This document shows positions 43,501 through 53,094 of a stretch of 64,000 nucleotides of DNA, piece after piece (positions within the stretch are counted from its first letter, which is position 1; the number at the start of each line of letters is the position of its first letter). A program made the position numbers and the translations under genes. Under the pieces are notes generated by a model. It saw only the letters and a list, made by a program, of their open reading frames with translations, was not told the origin of the DNA and ran no database searches. Where the stretch lies: contig NZ_JABXKF010000090.1 of NCBI RefSeq assembly GCF_017115165.1, positions 1-64,000 on the forward strand, in the 5' to 3' direction. This DNA is from Nostoc sp. LPT (lineage in GTDB: Bacteria; Cyanobacteriota; Cyanobacteriia; Cyanobacteriales; Nostocaceae).

Positions 43501-46500
43501 GAGATCAAAGGGTTGTTGTGCTTCTTGTGTAGCCTGTTGTTTAATTTCGGCTTCTTGTTGGTCTGAAGGTAGTTCGCTAATATCGAATATTGACAAGGTT
43601 AGGGGCTTTTTTTCAGAGATGACAGCTATTGCTTGCCCTTGTGTTGTTTGGAAATTGGTTCGCAGCGTTTCATGACGACTGATAATTTCGTTAAAACTTT
43701 GTTGTAATGCTTCTACATTTAATTTTCCTTGTAGGCGAACAGCAGCAGGAATATTGTAAAATGGGCTGTCTGGTTCTAATTGGGCTAGGAACCATAATCT
43801 TTGTTGGGCAAATGATAACGGTAATTCTGGCGATCGCTTAATCCACTCAATCTTCGTCGATTCAATTCCTGAGTCTACCTTAATTGCTTTTTCAATTTCT
43901 TTTGCTAATCCAGCTATTGTTGGTTTTTCAAATAAGTAACGTAAAGGAAGTTCGATTTGAAATACTTGTCGGATTTGGGAAATCACGCGAGTTGCGATTA
44001 ACGAGTGCCCTCCTAATTCAAAGAAATTATTATTAATACCTACTTTGTCTATACCAAGTATTTCTGCCCAAACACCTGTTAATAAATTCTCAATTGGTGT
44101 GGAAGGAGCAAGCATCTGAGATGATGATACCTGTGTCAAGTCAGGTATAGGTAGCGCTTTACGGTCAACTTTCCCATTGGGTGTAAGTGGTAGTGCCTCC
44201 AATGTCACAAAAGCCGATGGCACCATGTAGTTTGGTAGCTTTGACTCCAGAAAGCACCGCACTTCAGAAATTGCCAATGTTTGCTCTTTTTGGGGGATTA
44301 CATAAGCGACTATTTGTTGAGAATCTGCTTGTGAACAATGAACTGTAACTACGCTTTCTTGGACTCCTGGGTATTGGCTAATCAGTGTTTCAATTTCTCC
44401 CAACTCAATGCGGAAACCACGGAGTTTAACTTGGTGGTCAATTCGACCAATGTATTCTATTTCTCCACTTGGTAAATAGCGTGCTTTATCTCCTGTTTTA
44501 TAAAGACGCGCAGATGGTTTGTCACTAAAGGGATTGGGGATAAATTTCTCTGCTGTTAGTTCAGGACGGTTTAAGTAACCTCGCGCTAGTTGGTCACCAC
44601 TTACATATATCTCACCAGGTACACCTACAGGAACAGGTCGCTGGTTATCATCCAGTATGTATATCTGCGTATTAGCAATTGGATGACCAATTAAGACAGA
44701 TGTTGATAGAGCTGCTTGCGGGCTAATGCTATAACAAGTGACATCCGCAGATACCTCTGACGAACCGTAAAGATTTAATAAGGTACTATCAGGCAAACTC
44801 TGCCGAAATTGCACTGGCAGATCAGTAGATAGTGCTTCACCACTGCTAATCCACAATTTTAACTTGGGTAACTGTAGCTGTAAAATCTCACACGTACTCA
44901 ACAGTACACGTAGTAATGAAGGAACAAGGACTACCCGTGTAACATGATTGTGGGAAAGAGTGGTGATAAACTGTTGTGGGTCTTTAACAACAATATCGGG
45001 GACAATTACTGTAGTTACCCCTTGTAGTAATGGTCCAAAGATTTCCCATACTGAATCCACAAAGTTTAAAGATGTTTTCTGGCAACAAATTTCTTGCTCT
45101 ACAAAAGGATAATTCTGCCACATCCACTCAAAGCGATTGATAGCACCCTTATGCAAACCAAAAACTCCCTTTGGTTCTCCTGTAGAACCAGAAGTGTAGA
45201 TAACATAAGCTAAATTGTCAGCTTCCGAACTACTGATAGGGTTGTCTTGCTTTTGCTGGGTAATGATGTCGAAGTCGTTGTCTAGGCAAACTACCTGTGC
45301 TTTGTGTTCAGGAAGTTTCTCTATGAGGTGTTGGTGCGTTAGTAATACTGATACTTGAGTATCCTGCAATATAAAGGATAGACGTTTTTGGGGATAATTA
45401 GGGTCTAGTGGGATGTATGCACCACCTGCTTTGAGGATAGCTAATAGACCAATGACCATAGAGAGCGATCGCTCTACACAAATGCCCACCAACACCTCTG
45501 GTTTTACTCCTAGCTTTTGCAAGTAATGCGCTAGTTGATTTGCTCTGGTGTTAAGCTCCCAATAAGTTAGCTGTTCATCTTCAAAGATTACGGCAACAGC
45601 ATCAGGTGTGCGTTCTACTTGAGCCTCAAACAACTGATGAATAGATTGTTGTTGGGGATACTCAACCAACTGATGAATAGATTGTTGTTGGGAATACTCA
45701 ACAGAGGTATCATTCCAGTCCACCAGTAATACCTGCTGCTGGGCTGGTGTTAAAAGCGGCAAGTTCGAGAGTCTTTGGTCAGGATTAGCAACAATACCTT
45801 CTAGCAAAGTTTGAAAACAGCTCAACATTTGGGTAATGGTAACTTCATCAAATAGAGCCACATTGTACTCCATAGTTCCAATTAGCCCTTGCTCAGTTTC
45901 CACCATTTCCATAGCTAGGTCAAACCTCGCTGTTTCTTTTTCAAACTCCAAAGGACTAACGCTTAAACCTGGTAGTTCGAGAGTTGTTCTTAGGAAATTC
46001 TGAAGTTGAAACATCACCTGAAACAAAGGTGTATGGCTCAAATGCCGCTCTAGCTTGAGTTCCTCCAGGATTTGCTCGAAAGGCAGATCCTGGTGAGCAT
46101 AAGCTTCTGAAGCAACTTGACGCACTCTTGCCAAAAGCTCCCGAAAACTGGGATTGCCTCCAAAGTAGGTACGTATTACCAAGGTATTGACAAAAAATCC
46201 AATTAACCCCTCAGTTTCAACCCGATTGCGCCCGGAGACAGTAGTGCCAACTAGGATGTCTTCATGCTCAGCATAACGGTGAAGCAACGTCTTAAACGCC
46301 GCTAGCAACGTCATGAATAGTGTCACTCTCTCCTGCTGACTAAGAGCCTTAAGGGCCTCGGTTAGGCTTTTAGAAAGTTGCAAAAACTGCGTTGCACCTT
46401 GGTAGGTCTGAATAACCGGACGTGGATGGTCAGTAGGTAATTCTGTCACGGAGGGAGCACTAGCCAACTGCTGCTTCCAATAAGCTAGTTGCGTCTCTCG

Positions 46501-47193
46501 TCCCTCTTGTTGGAACCACTGGCGCTGCCAAAGAGCAAAGTCCACATACTGAATGGGGAGTTCCGGAAGCAAAACAGGGCGATCGCTGTTAAAATCTTTG
46601 TAAAGTGCTGACAGTTCCTGAATCAATATACTAAGCGACCAGCCATCACAAACAATGTGGTGGATTACGAACAGCATCACATACTCAGTTTTGCCCAATT
46701 GCAGTAGCATCACTCGCAGTAACGGACCTTTAGTTAAATCAAAGGGACGCTGAGCTTCCTCGGTAGCCAGTTGCTGAACTTTACGTTCCCGCATCGTTGG
46801 CGGCAACTCTTGGATATCTACCACTGGTATTGTCAAGGTTAAAGTTGGGGCAATTACTTGCAGCGATTGACCATCGACTGTAACAAATGTAGTGCGTAAG
46901 GCTTCGTGACGCCTGACGATTTCGTTGATGCTACGCTCCCACGTTGACACGTTGAGTTGACCCTTCAGGCGCATGGCTTGAGCAATGTTATAGGCAGCGT
47001 TATCAGGGTTTAATTGGTAGAGCAACCACAGTCGCTTCTGGGCAAACGATAGGGGAAACGAATTGGATTCTCGACTTTGGGGTGCGATCGCTATTGGTGA
47101 GAAGGGATTTCCTTTTTTTTCATTCAACTTTTGCAGCAGAAGCTTGCGTTTTTCTGGAGAAAGATTGGCGATGCGTTGAGAAAGTTCACTCAT
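40594..47193 (-). CDS. Bimodular NRPS C-A(beta-Ala)-PCP-C-A(Ser)-PCP
   Basis: About 2199 residues. Module 1: C with HHIVCDG; A pocket V-D-W-V-I-S-L-A-D-K, identical to the beta-alanine code as I know it; PCP NNFFELGGHSL. Module 2: C with HHIVSDG; A pocket D-V-W-H-I-S-L-V-D-K, close to the serine code DVWHLSLIDK; PCP DNFFELGGHSL; then a basic tail (KAQQRKRLQKMK). The track starts at a TTG (47211). The ATG at 47193 overlaps the PKS stop (ATGAGTGA) and has AAGGGG just upstream, so translation is coupled to the PKS. A 36-bp tandem duplication lies in the C-A linker of module 1. No epimerase is present. Confidence 0.94.
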   Translation of the reverse strand: MSELSQRIANLSPEKRKLLLQKLNEKKGNPFSPIAIAPQSRESNSFPLSFAQKRLWLLYQLNPDNAAYNIAQAMRLKGQLNVSTWERSINEIVRRHEALRTTFVTVDGQSLQVIAPTLTLTIPVVDIQELPPTMRERKVQQLATEEAQRPFDLTKGPLLRVMLLQLGKTEYVMLFVIHHIVCDGWSLSILIQELSALYKDFNSDRPVLLPELPIQYVDFALWQRQWFQQEGRETQLAYWKQQLASAPSVTELPTDHPRPVIQTYQGATQFLQLSKSLTEALKALSQQERVTLFMTLLAAFKTLLHRYAEHEDILVGTTVSGRNRVETEGLIGFFVNTLVIRTYFGGNPSFRELLARVRQVASEAYAHQDLPFEQILEELKLERHLSHTPLFQVMFQLQNFLRTTLELPGLSVSPLEFEKETARFDLAMEMVETEQGLIGTMEYNVALFDEVTITQMLSCFQTLLEGIVANPDQRLSNLPLLTPAQQQVLLVDWNDTSVEYSQQQSIHQLVEYPQQQSIHQLFEAQVERTPDAVAVIFEDEQLTYWELNTRANQLAHYLQKLGVKPEVLVGICVERSLSMVIGLLAILKAGGAYIPLDPNYPQKRLSFILQDTQVSVLLTHQHLIEKLPEHKAQVVCLDNDFDIITQQKQDNPISSSEADNLAYVIYTSGSTGEPKGVFGLHKGAINRFEWMWQNYPFVEQEICCQKTSLNFVDSVWEIFGPLLQGVTTVIVPDIVVKDPQQFITTLSHNHVTRVVLVPSLLRVLLSTCEILQLQLPKLKLWISSGEALSTDLPVQFRQSLPDSTLLNLYGSSEVSADVTCYSISPQAALSTSVLIGHPIANTQIYILDDNQRPVPVGVPGEIYVSGDQLARGYLNRPELTAEKFIPNPFSDKPSARLYKTGDKARYLPSGEIEYIGRIDHQVKLRGFRIELGEIETLISQYPGVQESVVTVHCSQADSQQIVAYVIPQKEQTLAISEVRCFLESKLPNYMVPSAFVTLEALPLTPNGKVDRKALPIPDLTQVSSSQMLAPSTPIENLLTGVWAEILGIDKVGINNNFFELGGHSLIATRVISQIRQVFQIELPLRYLFEKPTIAGLAKEIEKAIKVDSGIESTKIEWIKRSPELPLSFAQQRLWFLAQLEPDSPFYNIPAAVRLQGKLNVEALQQSFNEIISRHETLRTNFQTTQGQAIAVISEKKPLTLSIFDISELPSDQQEAEIKQQATQEAQQPFDLKSDLLLRVKLLRLNDQEHIVLLTMHHIVSDGWSIGVLVQELATLYQAFCNEQPSPLTELPIQYVDFAVWQRQWLQTEVLETQISYWRKHLENAPEVLELPTDHPRPAIQKFRGATYSFELSKQLSVALNKLSQEQGSTLFMTLLAGFQTLLWSYTGQEDIVVGSPIANRNRAEIEGLIGFFVNTLVLRTNLAGNPSFQELLKRVREVALGAYAHQDLPFELLVEQLQPQRNLSHTPLFQVMFVLQNAPMSALELPGLTLTSLQSNSDSAKFDLTLNMSEIDSKLVGSIEYNTDLFEQSTISRMVGHLQTLLSGIVANPQQRLSELALLSNSEQHQLLLEWNNTEVEYPQEHCIHQLFEAQVERTPDAVAVVFESEQLTYCELNTKANQLAHYLRSLGVKPEVLVGICVERSLSMVIGLLAILKAGGAYVPLDPSYPKERLAYMLADSQPGVLLTQQYLVESLPNHKAQVICINSNWELIANENPRNPACKITVDHLAYVIYTSGSTGKPKGAMNTHRGICNRLLWMQDTYQLTTADSVLQKTPFSFDVSVWEFFWPLMTGARLVVAQPEGHREPNYLVNLILQQQITTLHFVPSMLQVFVETEGLEKCQSLVRVIVSGEALPVQLQQRFFNRLDAQLHNLYGPTEAAVDVTFWQCQDRVNNQKTVPIGHPIANIQIYLLDKYLNPVAFGVPGELYIGGVGIGRGYLNRPDLTAEKFIPNPFSDKPSARLYKTGDLARYLTSGEIEYIGRIDHQVKLRGFRIELGEIEALISQHPVVRETVVTAHTQSLVAYVVPQHEQTLAITELRHFLESKLPNYMVPAAFVTLETLPLTPNGKVDRKALPAPDTARPQLEAIYQPPQTDVEKTIANIWQEVLNVENVGIHDNFFELGGHSLLLVQVHSKLREVFQSDLSILDLFRYPTISSLVDYFNQVKNGKLFSGVVDVVTEKIADGKAQQRKRLQKMKSLENI
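45631..45702 (-). repeat. 36-bp in-frame tandem duplication in an NRPS linker
   Basis: Two adjacent 36-bp copies (45631-45666 and 45667-45702) differ at one base and encode VEYSQQQSIHQL then VEYPQQQSIHQL at the start of the A domain (normally a single EYPQ...IHQLFEAQ). No other A domain in the window has the duplication, so it is a recent event. Confidence 0.9.
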
Positions 47194-50100
47194 TTGACCC
47201 CTTGACCTCAATTAAACGCTTCTCTGAAACAAGTAGTGTTTGTACATCATCCTCTGATAGTTGTTCTATGTCTGCTAAGGCTGCAACTAACACGTCGCGA
47301 TCGCTTTGGTCAGTTAGTTTTTGGATCAGCACCTCAGCTAACTGGGCTATAGTGGGTGCTTTAAAAAAGCTCTGATAAGGCAGTTCTACCTCAAAGGTTT
47401 TGCACAGTCGAGAAACAAGCATAGTAGCAAATAAAGAATCTCCTCCTAACTCAAAAAAGTTGTCATAGATACCCACTTGTCCAATACCCAAGAGTTGTTG
47501 CCAGATGTCAGCAAGGGTTTGTTCGACCTCGTTACGAGGAGCAACATAAGCATTTCCCAGATTGGGACGGGGGTAAGTTTGTTTGGCTTGACTCAGCTGC
47601 GCTAATTCCTCTGACAAAGACTTGACAGAATCCTGCGGCTGAATTAAGCCCTGAAAATCTTGTGTTGATACAATGACTTGAGAAACTGTATTACTACATA
47701 GAATACGTCTAAATGCCTCAATGCCTTCTGAAGTCGTCATTCCTGCCGTCAAAGCTTCTCCTGTTATCTGCTGATGTCGTGCTTCGACAGCAGTTGCCAT
47801 TCCTAAATTGTTCCATCTATCCCAGTTAATAGATATGGTGAACCTGTTATGTTGATAAACGCTATAGTGAGCGAAAGCGTCAAGGAAGGTGTTTTCAGCA
47901 GTATAGTCTACCATCCCTGGTGTGCCCCGAAATGAACTTTGTGATGAACACAGTACAAACAAATCCAGTTTGGTATCCTGAAACAAAAGATCGAGAACTA
48001 TTGTTCCCGCAACTTTTGGTGCCAAAGCAGTTGCTGTAGCTTCTCTTGTTTTTAGTTGAATCATGCCTCCCCCAGGAACTGCTGCTGCATGGATTACCCC
48101 ATTGATCTGACCAAATTGCTGATTCACTTTTTTGATAACCACCGACATCTGTTCGGGGTTGGCAACATCAGCACTAAGCACCATCACCTCTGCGCCCAAT
48201 GCTTCTATAGCCTGCAATTTGTGGATTTTACAGCTGATGCTATCCTGTCGAGCATGAGTTGATAACCATTCTGACCACTCGTGTCGGCCAGGAAAAGCTG
48301 AACGCCCCAGGAGTATCAGTTTTGGATGTACGGTTTGTGCTATGTATTCTGCTAATACCAGACCAATGCCTCCTAGCCCACCCGTAATCAAATAGACTCC
48401 CTCTTCCCTTAATCGAGCATTTCCCTCAACTCTTCCATCTAATCGGATAGGTTGAAAGTCCTGCACCCAGCGATGATGCCCACGGTAGGCTATAACTTGG
48501 TCAGATGTTTGGGCACATAACTCGTTCAACAGTTCTTTGATAAATTGTTCCTCTTGCCAACTTTCATCTGAGGGAATAACGATATCAATATCAATGCTAC
48601 GACAAGTGATATTTGGATACTCCATTGGAATAACTTTACACGGCCCAAGAATAAGTGCCTTTTCTGGGCATAGCGTTTCTGAGCTTGTCACCTCCTGCAT
48701 ATTGTTTGAAACAATTGCAATTTCAAGCGAATGTGTCTGATTGTTTTCATTAAGTGCTTGCGTTAAAAACAGTAGGCTGTAAAAGCCTAAATATTCAAAC
48801 TTTTCCAGGGACTCAATTGATAATTCTGTGTGCAGATTTGGTGTGACACTCCATAAATGAACGATCGCATTTGGGACCTTGTTCAGTGCGAGAAGGTCTT
48901 TGAATAGTGCGTCGTAATCATCCCGTTGTCGAGGGTTAATGGTATATGCTTGTTGAGACGATTTATTCTTTCTAGCAAATTGCTCTCCAACCTTGACTGT
49001 AATCACCTCGTGACCATAAAGTTCGAGATGTTGCACCATTTTATCACCCAAGCCACACTCATCGGTAAACACTAACCAACATCTTGGTTGAGTTGCTTGA
49101 ACTTTTGAGTCCAAAGGCTGTGGTAGCATCGAGCGTTTCCATGATGGAATATAGAACCAATCAGCAATGTCGGCTTTCTTGTTTAATGAGTCTTGATGCA
49201 TCTGCTCGGCTTTTTTTTGCTCAAGCAACAGGGTGAATGCTGACGATGCCGATAAATCCGGTGATGTCGAAGCTTGAGCCACCAGAACATCGTGCCCAAA
49301 AGCTTCAGTTTCAGATAGAGCCACTACCTCAACAAACCCATGCTCGCATAGTGCTTCCTCCCACTGCTCTTTTGATAAAAACGGATTTCCTTGGCTGCGT
49401 TGTTCATCCTCAAGCGGATTCATCAGCAGACCATCAGTCATGTCGAACTCTATCTGAGGTTGTGTGATTTCCCAAATCAGGAAAAAGCCTCCAGGAGCTA
49501 ACAGAGAGCGTACATGCTCTAAGGTTTGTGCCATGTTTCGAGTAACGTGCAGCACATTGACAGCTACTACTATATCAAAGCTGTGTGTTGAGTAACCCTG
49601 CTGACTTGGAGGTTGCTCAATATTTAACAAGCGATATTCAACAAAAGGATAGGCGCTAAATTTTTGTTCAGCTAGTTGTAGGAACAAACCACCTACGTCC
49701 GTAAAGGTGTAATTAGTTTGCTTTGATGGCAAAATTGGGAGCAGAACTTCTGTAGCAATTCCTTTTCCACCCCCGATTTCCAGAATTCTCAGGTTGACAT
49801 CTGGTGGTAATAATTTCACCACTTGTTCTAGACTTGCCTGAATAATCCCTTTGTAGTACTCATATAAGGATAACTTTTGATTTAAGTCTTGTGGTGTCTG
49901 TGTTGGTCTCTTTTGAGCCAAAGCTACATACAACTCTAACGGTTCTTGTTTACCAGTTAGTATAGTTGCCAAATTTTCTCCACACTGCTCGACAACATCT
50001 ACTACTTCGGGTGTATCAGCAAATCGGACTCTTACTTCTTCTAAAAGAGTATTAATATCTGTTGAAAATGGCACAAAATTGGTAAATAATTCCCGATCTT

Positions 50101-53092
50101 GCTGTAGTTGACCTTGCTCTACAAGTACGTTCAGCCAACGACACAATAATTGGTAGTAGCGAGGAATAATTTGAGATTGCTCAAACAACTTCTCTATGGA
50201 ATACTGTTTGTTTGCATTGCTAAAAGCACCTAAACGCTTGAGACCAAGGTTGATGTAAGCAGTGCATAAATCCTCTAAGCATTGTTTGTTTGCCAGATAT
50301 AATTGCTCATCAAATTCCTTAACTCCTGCAACAGCTTGAGTCTGACCAGCCTTAACCAAAGATTTCCACAGCAGGGAATTGAGAAGCTTGTTGGTCTGTC
50401 TTGCATCCTTTGTTACGTGTCCCAAGGAAGCCTGTGGTTCAATCCAGTAACGCTGACGCTCAAATGGATATGTGGGTAAAGGCAAGCGATGACGCCGTTC
50501 ATGGGTGTAAAAACCAGACCAATCTACTTCAAATCCAGAAAGCCACAACTTACCTAAAGTATTAAGTAAAAATGCGACATCCGACTGTTGTTCGTGCGGG
50601 TGTCGCAGTGATGTCAGCACTACCAATTCCTCTTTTTGGTGTTGTTTAGCCAAACTACTCAGCGTCCGTCCTGGACCAACTTCTAAGAGTATTTGCTGTG
50701 CTTGTTTGAGCAACTCAGTGATACCTTGGCTGAAGCAGACTGGTAGTCTTGAATGCTTAGCCCAATAGTTGGGGTCTGTTGCTTGTGCTGCCGTAATCCA
50801 AGTTCCGCTGACATTAGACACAAACGGAATTTTCGGTGGATTAAGTTTTATCTTTTGTAAAGATTGGGTGAAAGTCTCGATGATGGGTTCCATCATTTGA
50901 GAATGAAAGGCGTGAGATGTATGCAAACGTCTACAGCTGGCACCTGCTTGTTGTAACTCCTGTTGCAATTGGTCTATTGCTTTTTCTGAACCTGACACCA
51001 CACAAGAAAAAGGTGCATTGCTTGCAGCCAGAGAAAGGTTTTCATCAAGACAAGATTGTATTGCTTCCTCAGAAAGCGCTACTGAAAGCATGGCACCAGG
51101 CGGGAGCTGTTGCATAAGTCGTCCACGAGTAGCAACGAGTTTTAAAGCATCTTCAAGAGAGAATACACCAGCTAAAGTTGCTGCTACATATTCCCCAATG
51201 CTATGACCAATCATTGCTACAGGAAATATACCCCACGCCATCCACAACTGAGCTAGGGCATACTCAATGACAAAAAGTGCTGGCTGAGTAATATGAGTTT
51301 GTTGCAATTGCCGTACAGCAACTTCTATCTTTTGTTCATCTGGATATAAAATAGTACGTAAATCAACGCCAAGATGAGGTTTGAGTATTTCACAGCACTC
51401 ATCTACATGTTTGCCAAATCCTGACTCAGTATCGTATAATCCTCGAGCCATATTGACATACTGTGAACCTTGACCGGGAAACATAAATACAGTCTCTCGG
51501 TTGCATGGTTGTTGAAAGTTGGTGAATATCCTCTGTGGGTCTAAGTTCTCTAAAACTGTAACTGCATCGTCAAAATTCTCACATACAAACATTCGACGAT
51601 GCTCAAAAGCTCGACGACCAACTTGTAAGGTATATGCAACATCAGCCAAGTTCAAGTCTGGATGTTGTTTAAGGTGAGTAACTAAATTTGTCGTCGCAGT
51701 TTCTAGTGCCGAATCAGTTTTTGCACAAAGCAATAACAACTGCCAAGGGCGAGAAGGACCAGAAGGTTGAGTAGGCGGAGCTTGTTCAACAATTACATGA
51801 GCGTTAGTTCCACCAATACCGAAGGAACTAACTCCAGCACGGCGAGGAGTACCGTTAGTCTTCCACTGTGAAAGTGTAGTATTAACGTAGAAAGGACTGT
51901 TGTGGAAGTCAATTTGAGGATTGGGCTGCTGAAAGTGCAAGCTAGCTGGGATCTGTCTGTGTTTGAGAGCGAGTACAGTTTTGATTAATCCAGTAACACC
52001 AGCAGCAGCGTCTAAGTGTCCAATATTGGTTTTGACTGAACCAATTGCACAGAATCCTTTGTTGTCAGTAGTAGCACGAAAAGCTTGGGTTAGTGCTGCA
52101 ATTTCAATCGGGTCTCCCAGAGGAGTTCCTGTTCCGTGTGCCTCAATATAGCTAATTGTCTCGGCATCAACTTCAGCAATTGTTTGAGCTGTTCTAATCA
52201 CCTTTGCTTGGGTATCGATACGAGGTGCTGTATAGCTAACTTTGATAGCGCCATCGTTATTGATAGCTGAACCTTTGATAACAGCATGGATGCAATCTCC
52301 ATCGGTAAGAGCATCTTCTAATCGCTTCAAAACTACAATACCTACACCGTTACCGGAAGCAATTCCTTGGGCTTGTGCATCAAAAGCACGGCAGTGTCCA
52401 TCAGGAGATAAAATACCCCCTTGTTGGTATAAATAGCCAGATTTTTGTGATGCACTGATTGCAACACCACCAGCTAAGGCAATATCACATTCGCCGCCAA
52501 GCAGACTTCGGCAGGCAAAATGTACTGCAACTAATGAAGTTGAACATGCAGTTTGAATATCTACAGAAGGTCCTTCTAGCTCTAATTTATAAGAAACTCG
52601 TGTTGTGAGAAAATCTTTATCACTGGCAAGGAGCAGTTGAGAATTATCAATAGAGTTTCTCAGATTTTGATTTGAATAAAGATTAAACATATAACTGTTC
52701 ATGCTGGAACCAGCATAAACCCCAATTAAACCTTGGTAATTTTGAGAATCATAGCCAGCGCTTTCAAGAGCCTGCCAAGCACACTCCAAAAAAAGACGCT
52801 GTTGGGGATCGGTAATTTCTGCTTCTCTAGGATTAAAGCCAAAGAACGAAGCGTCAAAAAATTCTACATCTTCTAACTTACCCGCAGATTTAACATACTG
52901 AGGATTATTCACTAAGGTAGGGTCTATTCCAGAAGATATTAGTTCTTCATCCGTGAAAGTAGTGATTGACTCCACACTATTTTGCAGATTCTGCCAAAAT
53001 TCCTCAAGATTTTTGGCACCAGGAAAACGACCTACCATGCCAATGATTGCTATTTCTAAACCATTCTGACTGAATTCTGAATGAGTGCTCAT
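47186..53092 (-). CDS. Type I PKS module KS-AT-CMT-KR-ACP
   Basis: A 1968-residue PKS. The KS has QTACSTSLVAVH, EAHGTGT and NIGHLD. The AT has GQGSQ, GHSIGEY and HAFHS, predicting malonyl-CoA. The C-methyltransferase (about 930-1300) has the SAM motif ILEIGGGKGIAT and VVAVNVLHVT, so the alpha-methyl branch would come from SAM rather than methylmalonyl-CoA. The KR (GGLGGIG, LLGRSAFP, YTAENTF) looks active. The ACP is DNFFELGGDSL. No DH or ER is present, so the unit is an alpha-methyl-beta-hydroxy acyl. It begins 2 nt after the Thr NRPS and its stop overlaps the following NRPS start. The chain order Thr to ketide to beta-Ala is thus supported by tight translational packing. Confidence 0.96.
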   Translation of the reverse strand: MSTHSEFSQNGLEIAIIGMVGRFPGAKNLEEFWQNLQNSVESITTFTDEELISSGIDPTLVNNPQYVKSAGKLEDVEFFDASFFGFNPREAEITDPQQRLFLECAWQALESAGYDSQNYQGLIGVYAGSSMNSYMFNLYSNQNLRNSIDNSQLLLASDKDFLTTRVSYKLELEGPSVDIQTACSTSLVAVHFACRSLLGGECDIALAGGVAISASQKSGYLYQQGGILSPDGHCRAFDAQAQGIASGNGVGIVVLKRLEDALTDGDCIHAVIKGSAINNDGAIKVSYTAPRIDTQAKVIRTAQTIAEVDAETISYIEAHGTGTPLGDPIEIAALTQAFRATTDNKGFCAIGSVKTNIGHLDAAAGVTGLIKTVLALKHRQIPASLHFQQPNPQIDFHNSPFYVNTTLSQWKTNGTPRRAGVSSFGIGGTNAHVIVEQAPPTQPSGPSRPWQLLLLCAKTDSALETATTNLVTHLKQHPDLNLADVAYTLQVGRRAFEHRRMFVCENFDDAVTVLENLDPQRIFTNFQQPCNRETVFMFPGQGSQYVNMARGLYDTESGFGKHVDECCEILKPHLGVDLRTILYPDEQKIEVAVRQLQQTHITQPALFVIEYALAQLWMAWGIFPVAMIGHSIGEYVAATLAGVFSLEDALKLVATRGRLMQQLPPGAMLSVALSEEAIQSCLDENLSLAASNAPFSCVVSGSEKAIDQLQQELQQAGASCRRLHTSHAFHSQMMEPIIETFTQSLQKIKLNPPKIPFVSNVSGTWITAAQATDPNYWAKHSRLPVCFSQGITELLKQAQQILLEVGPGRTLSSLAKQHQKEELVVLTSLRHPHEQQSDVAFLLNTLGKLWLSGFEVDWSGFYTHERRHRLPLPTYPFERQRYWIEPQASLGHVTKDARQTNKLLNSLLWKSLVKAGQTQAVAGVKEFDEQLYLANKQCLEDLCTAYINLGLKRLGAFSNANKQYSIEKLFEQSQIIPRYYQLLCRWLNVLVEQGQLQQDRELFTNFVPFSTDINTLLEEVRVRFADTPEVVDVVEQCGENLATILTGKQEPLELYVALAQKRPTQTPQDLNQKLSLYEYYKGIIQASLEQVVKLLPPDVNLRILEIGGGKGIATEVLLPILPSKQTNYTFTDVGGLFLQLAEQKFSAYPFVEYRLLNIEQPPSQQGYSTHSFDIVVAVNVLHVTRNMAQTLEHVRSLLAPGGFFLIWEITQPQIEFDMTDGLLMNPLEDEQRSQGNPFLSKEQWEEALCEHGFVEVVALSETEAFGHDVLVAQASTSPDLSASSAFTLLLEQKKAEQMHQDSLNKKADIADWFYIPSWKRSMLPQPLDSKVQATQPRCWLVFTDECGLGDKMVQHLELYGHEVITVKVGEQFARKNKSSQQAYTINPRQRDDYDALFKDLLALNKVPNAIVHLWSVTPNLHTELSIESLEKFEYLGFYSLLFLTQALNENNQTHSLEIAIVSNNMQEVTSSETLCPEKALILGPCKVIPMEYPNITCRSIDIDIVIPSDESWQEEQFIKELLNELCAQTSDQVIAYRGHHRWVQDFQPIRLDGRVEGNARLREEGVYLITGGLGGIGLVLAEYIAQTVHPKLILLGRSAFPGRHEWSEWLSTHARQDSISCKIHKLQAIEALGAEVMVLSADVANPEQMSVVIKKVNQQFGQINGVIHAAAVPGGGMIQLKTREATATALAPKVAGTIVLDLLFQDTKLDLFVLCSSQSSFRGTPGMVDYTAENTFLDAFAHYSVYQHNRFTISINWDRWNNLGMATAVEARHQQITGEALTAGMTTSEGIEAFRRILCSNTVSQVIVSTQDFQGLIQPQDSVKSLSEELAQLSQAKQTYPRPNLGNAYVAPRNEVEQTLADIWQQLLGIGQVGIYDNFFELGGDSLFATMLVSRLCKTFEVELPYQSFFKAPTIAQLAEVLIQKLTDQSDRDVLVAALADIEQLSEDDVQTLLVSEKRLIEVKGSNE

Positions 53093-53094
53093 TT

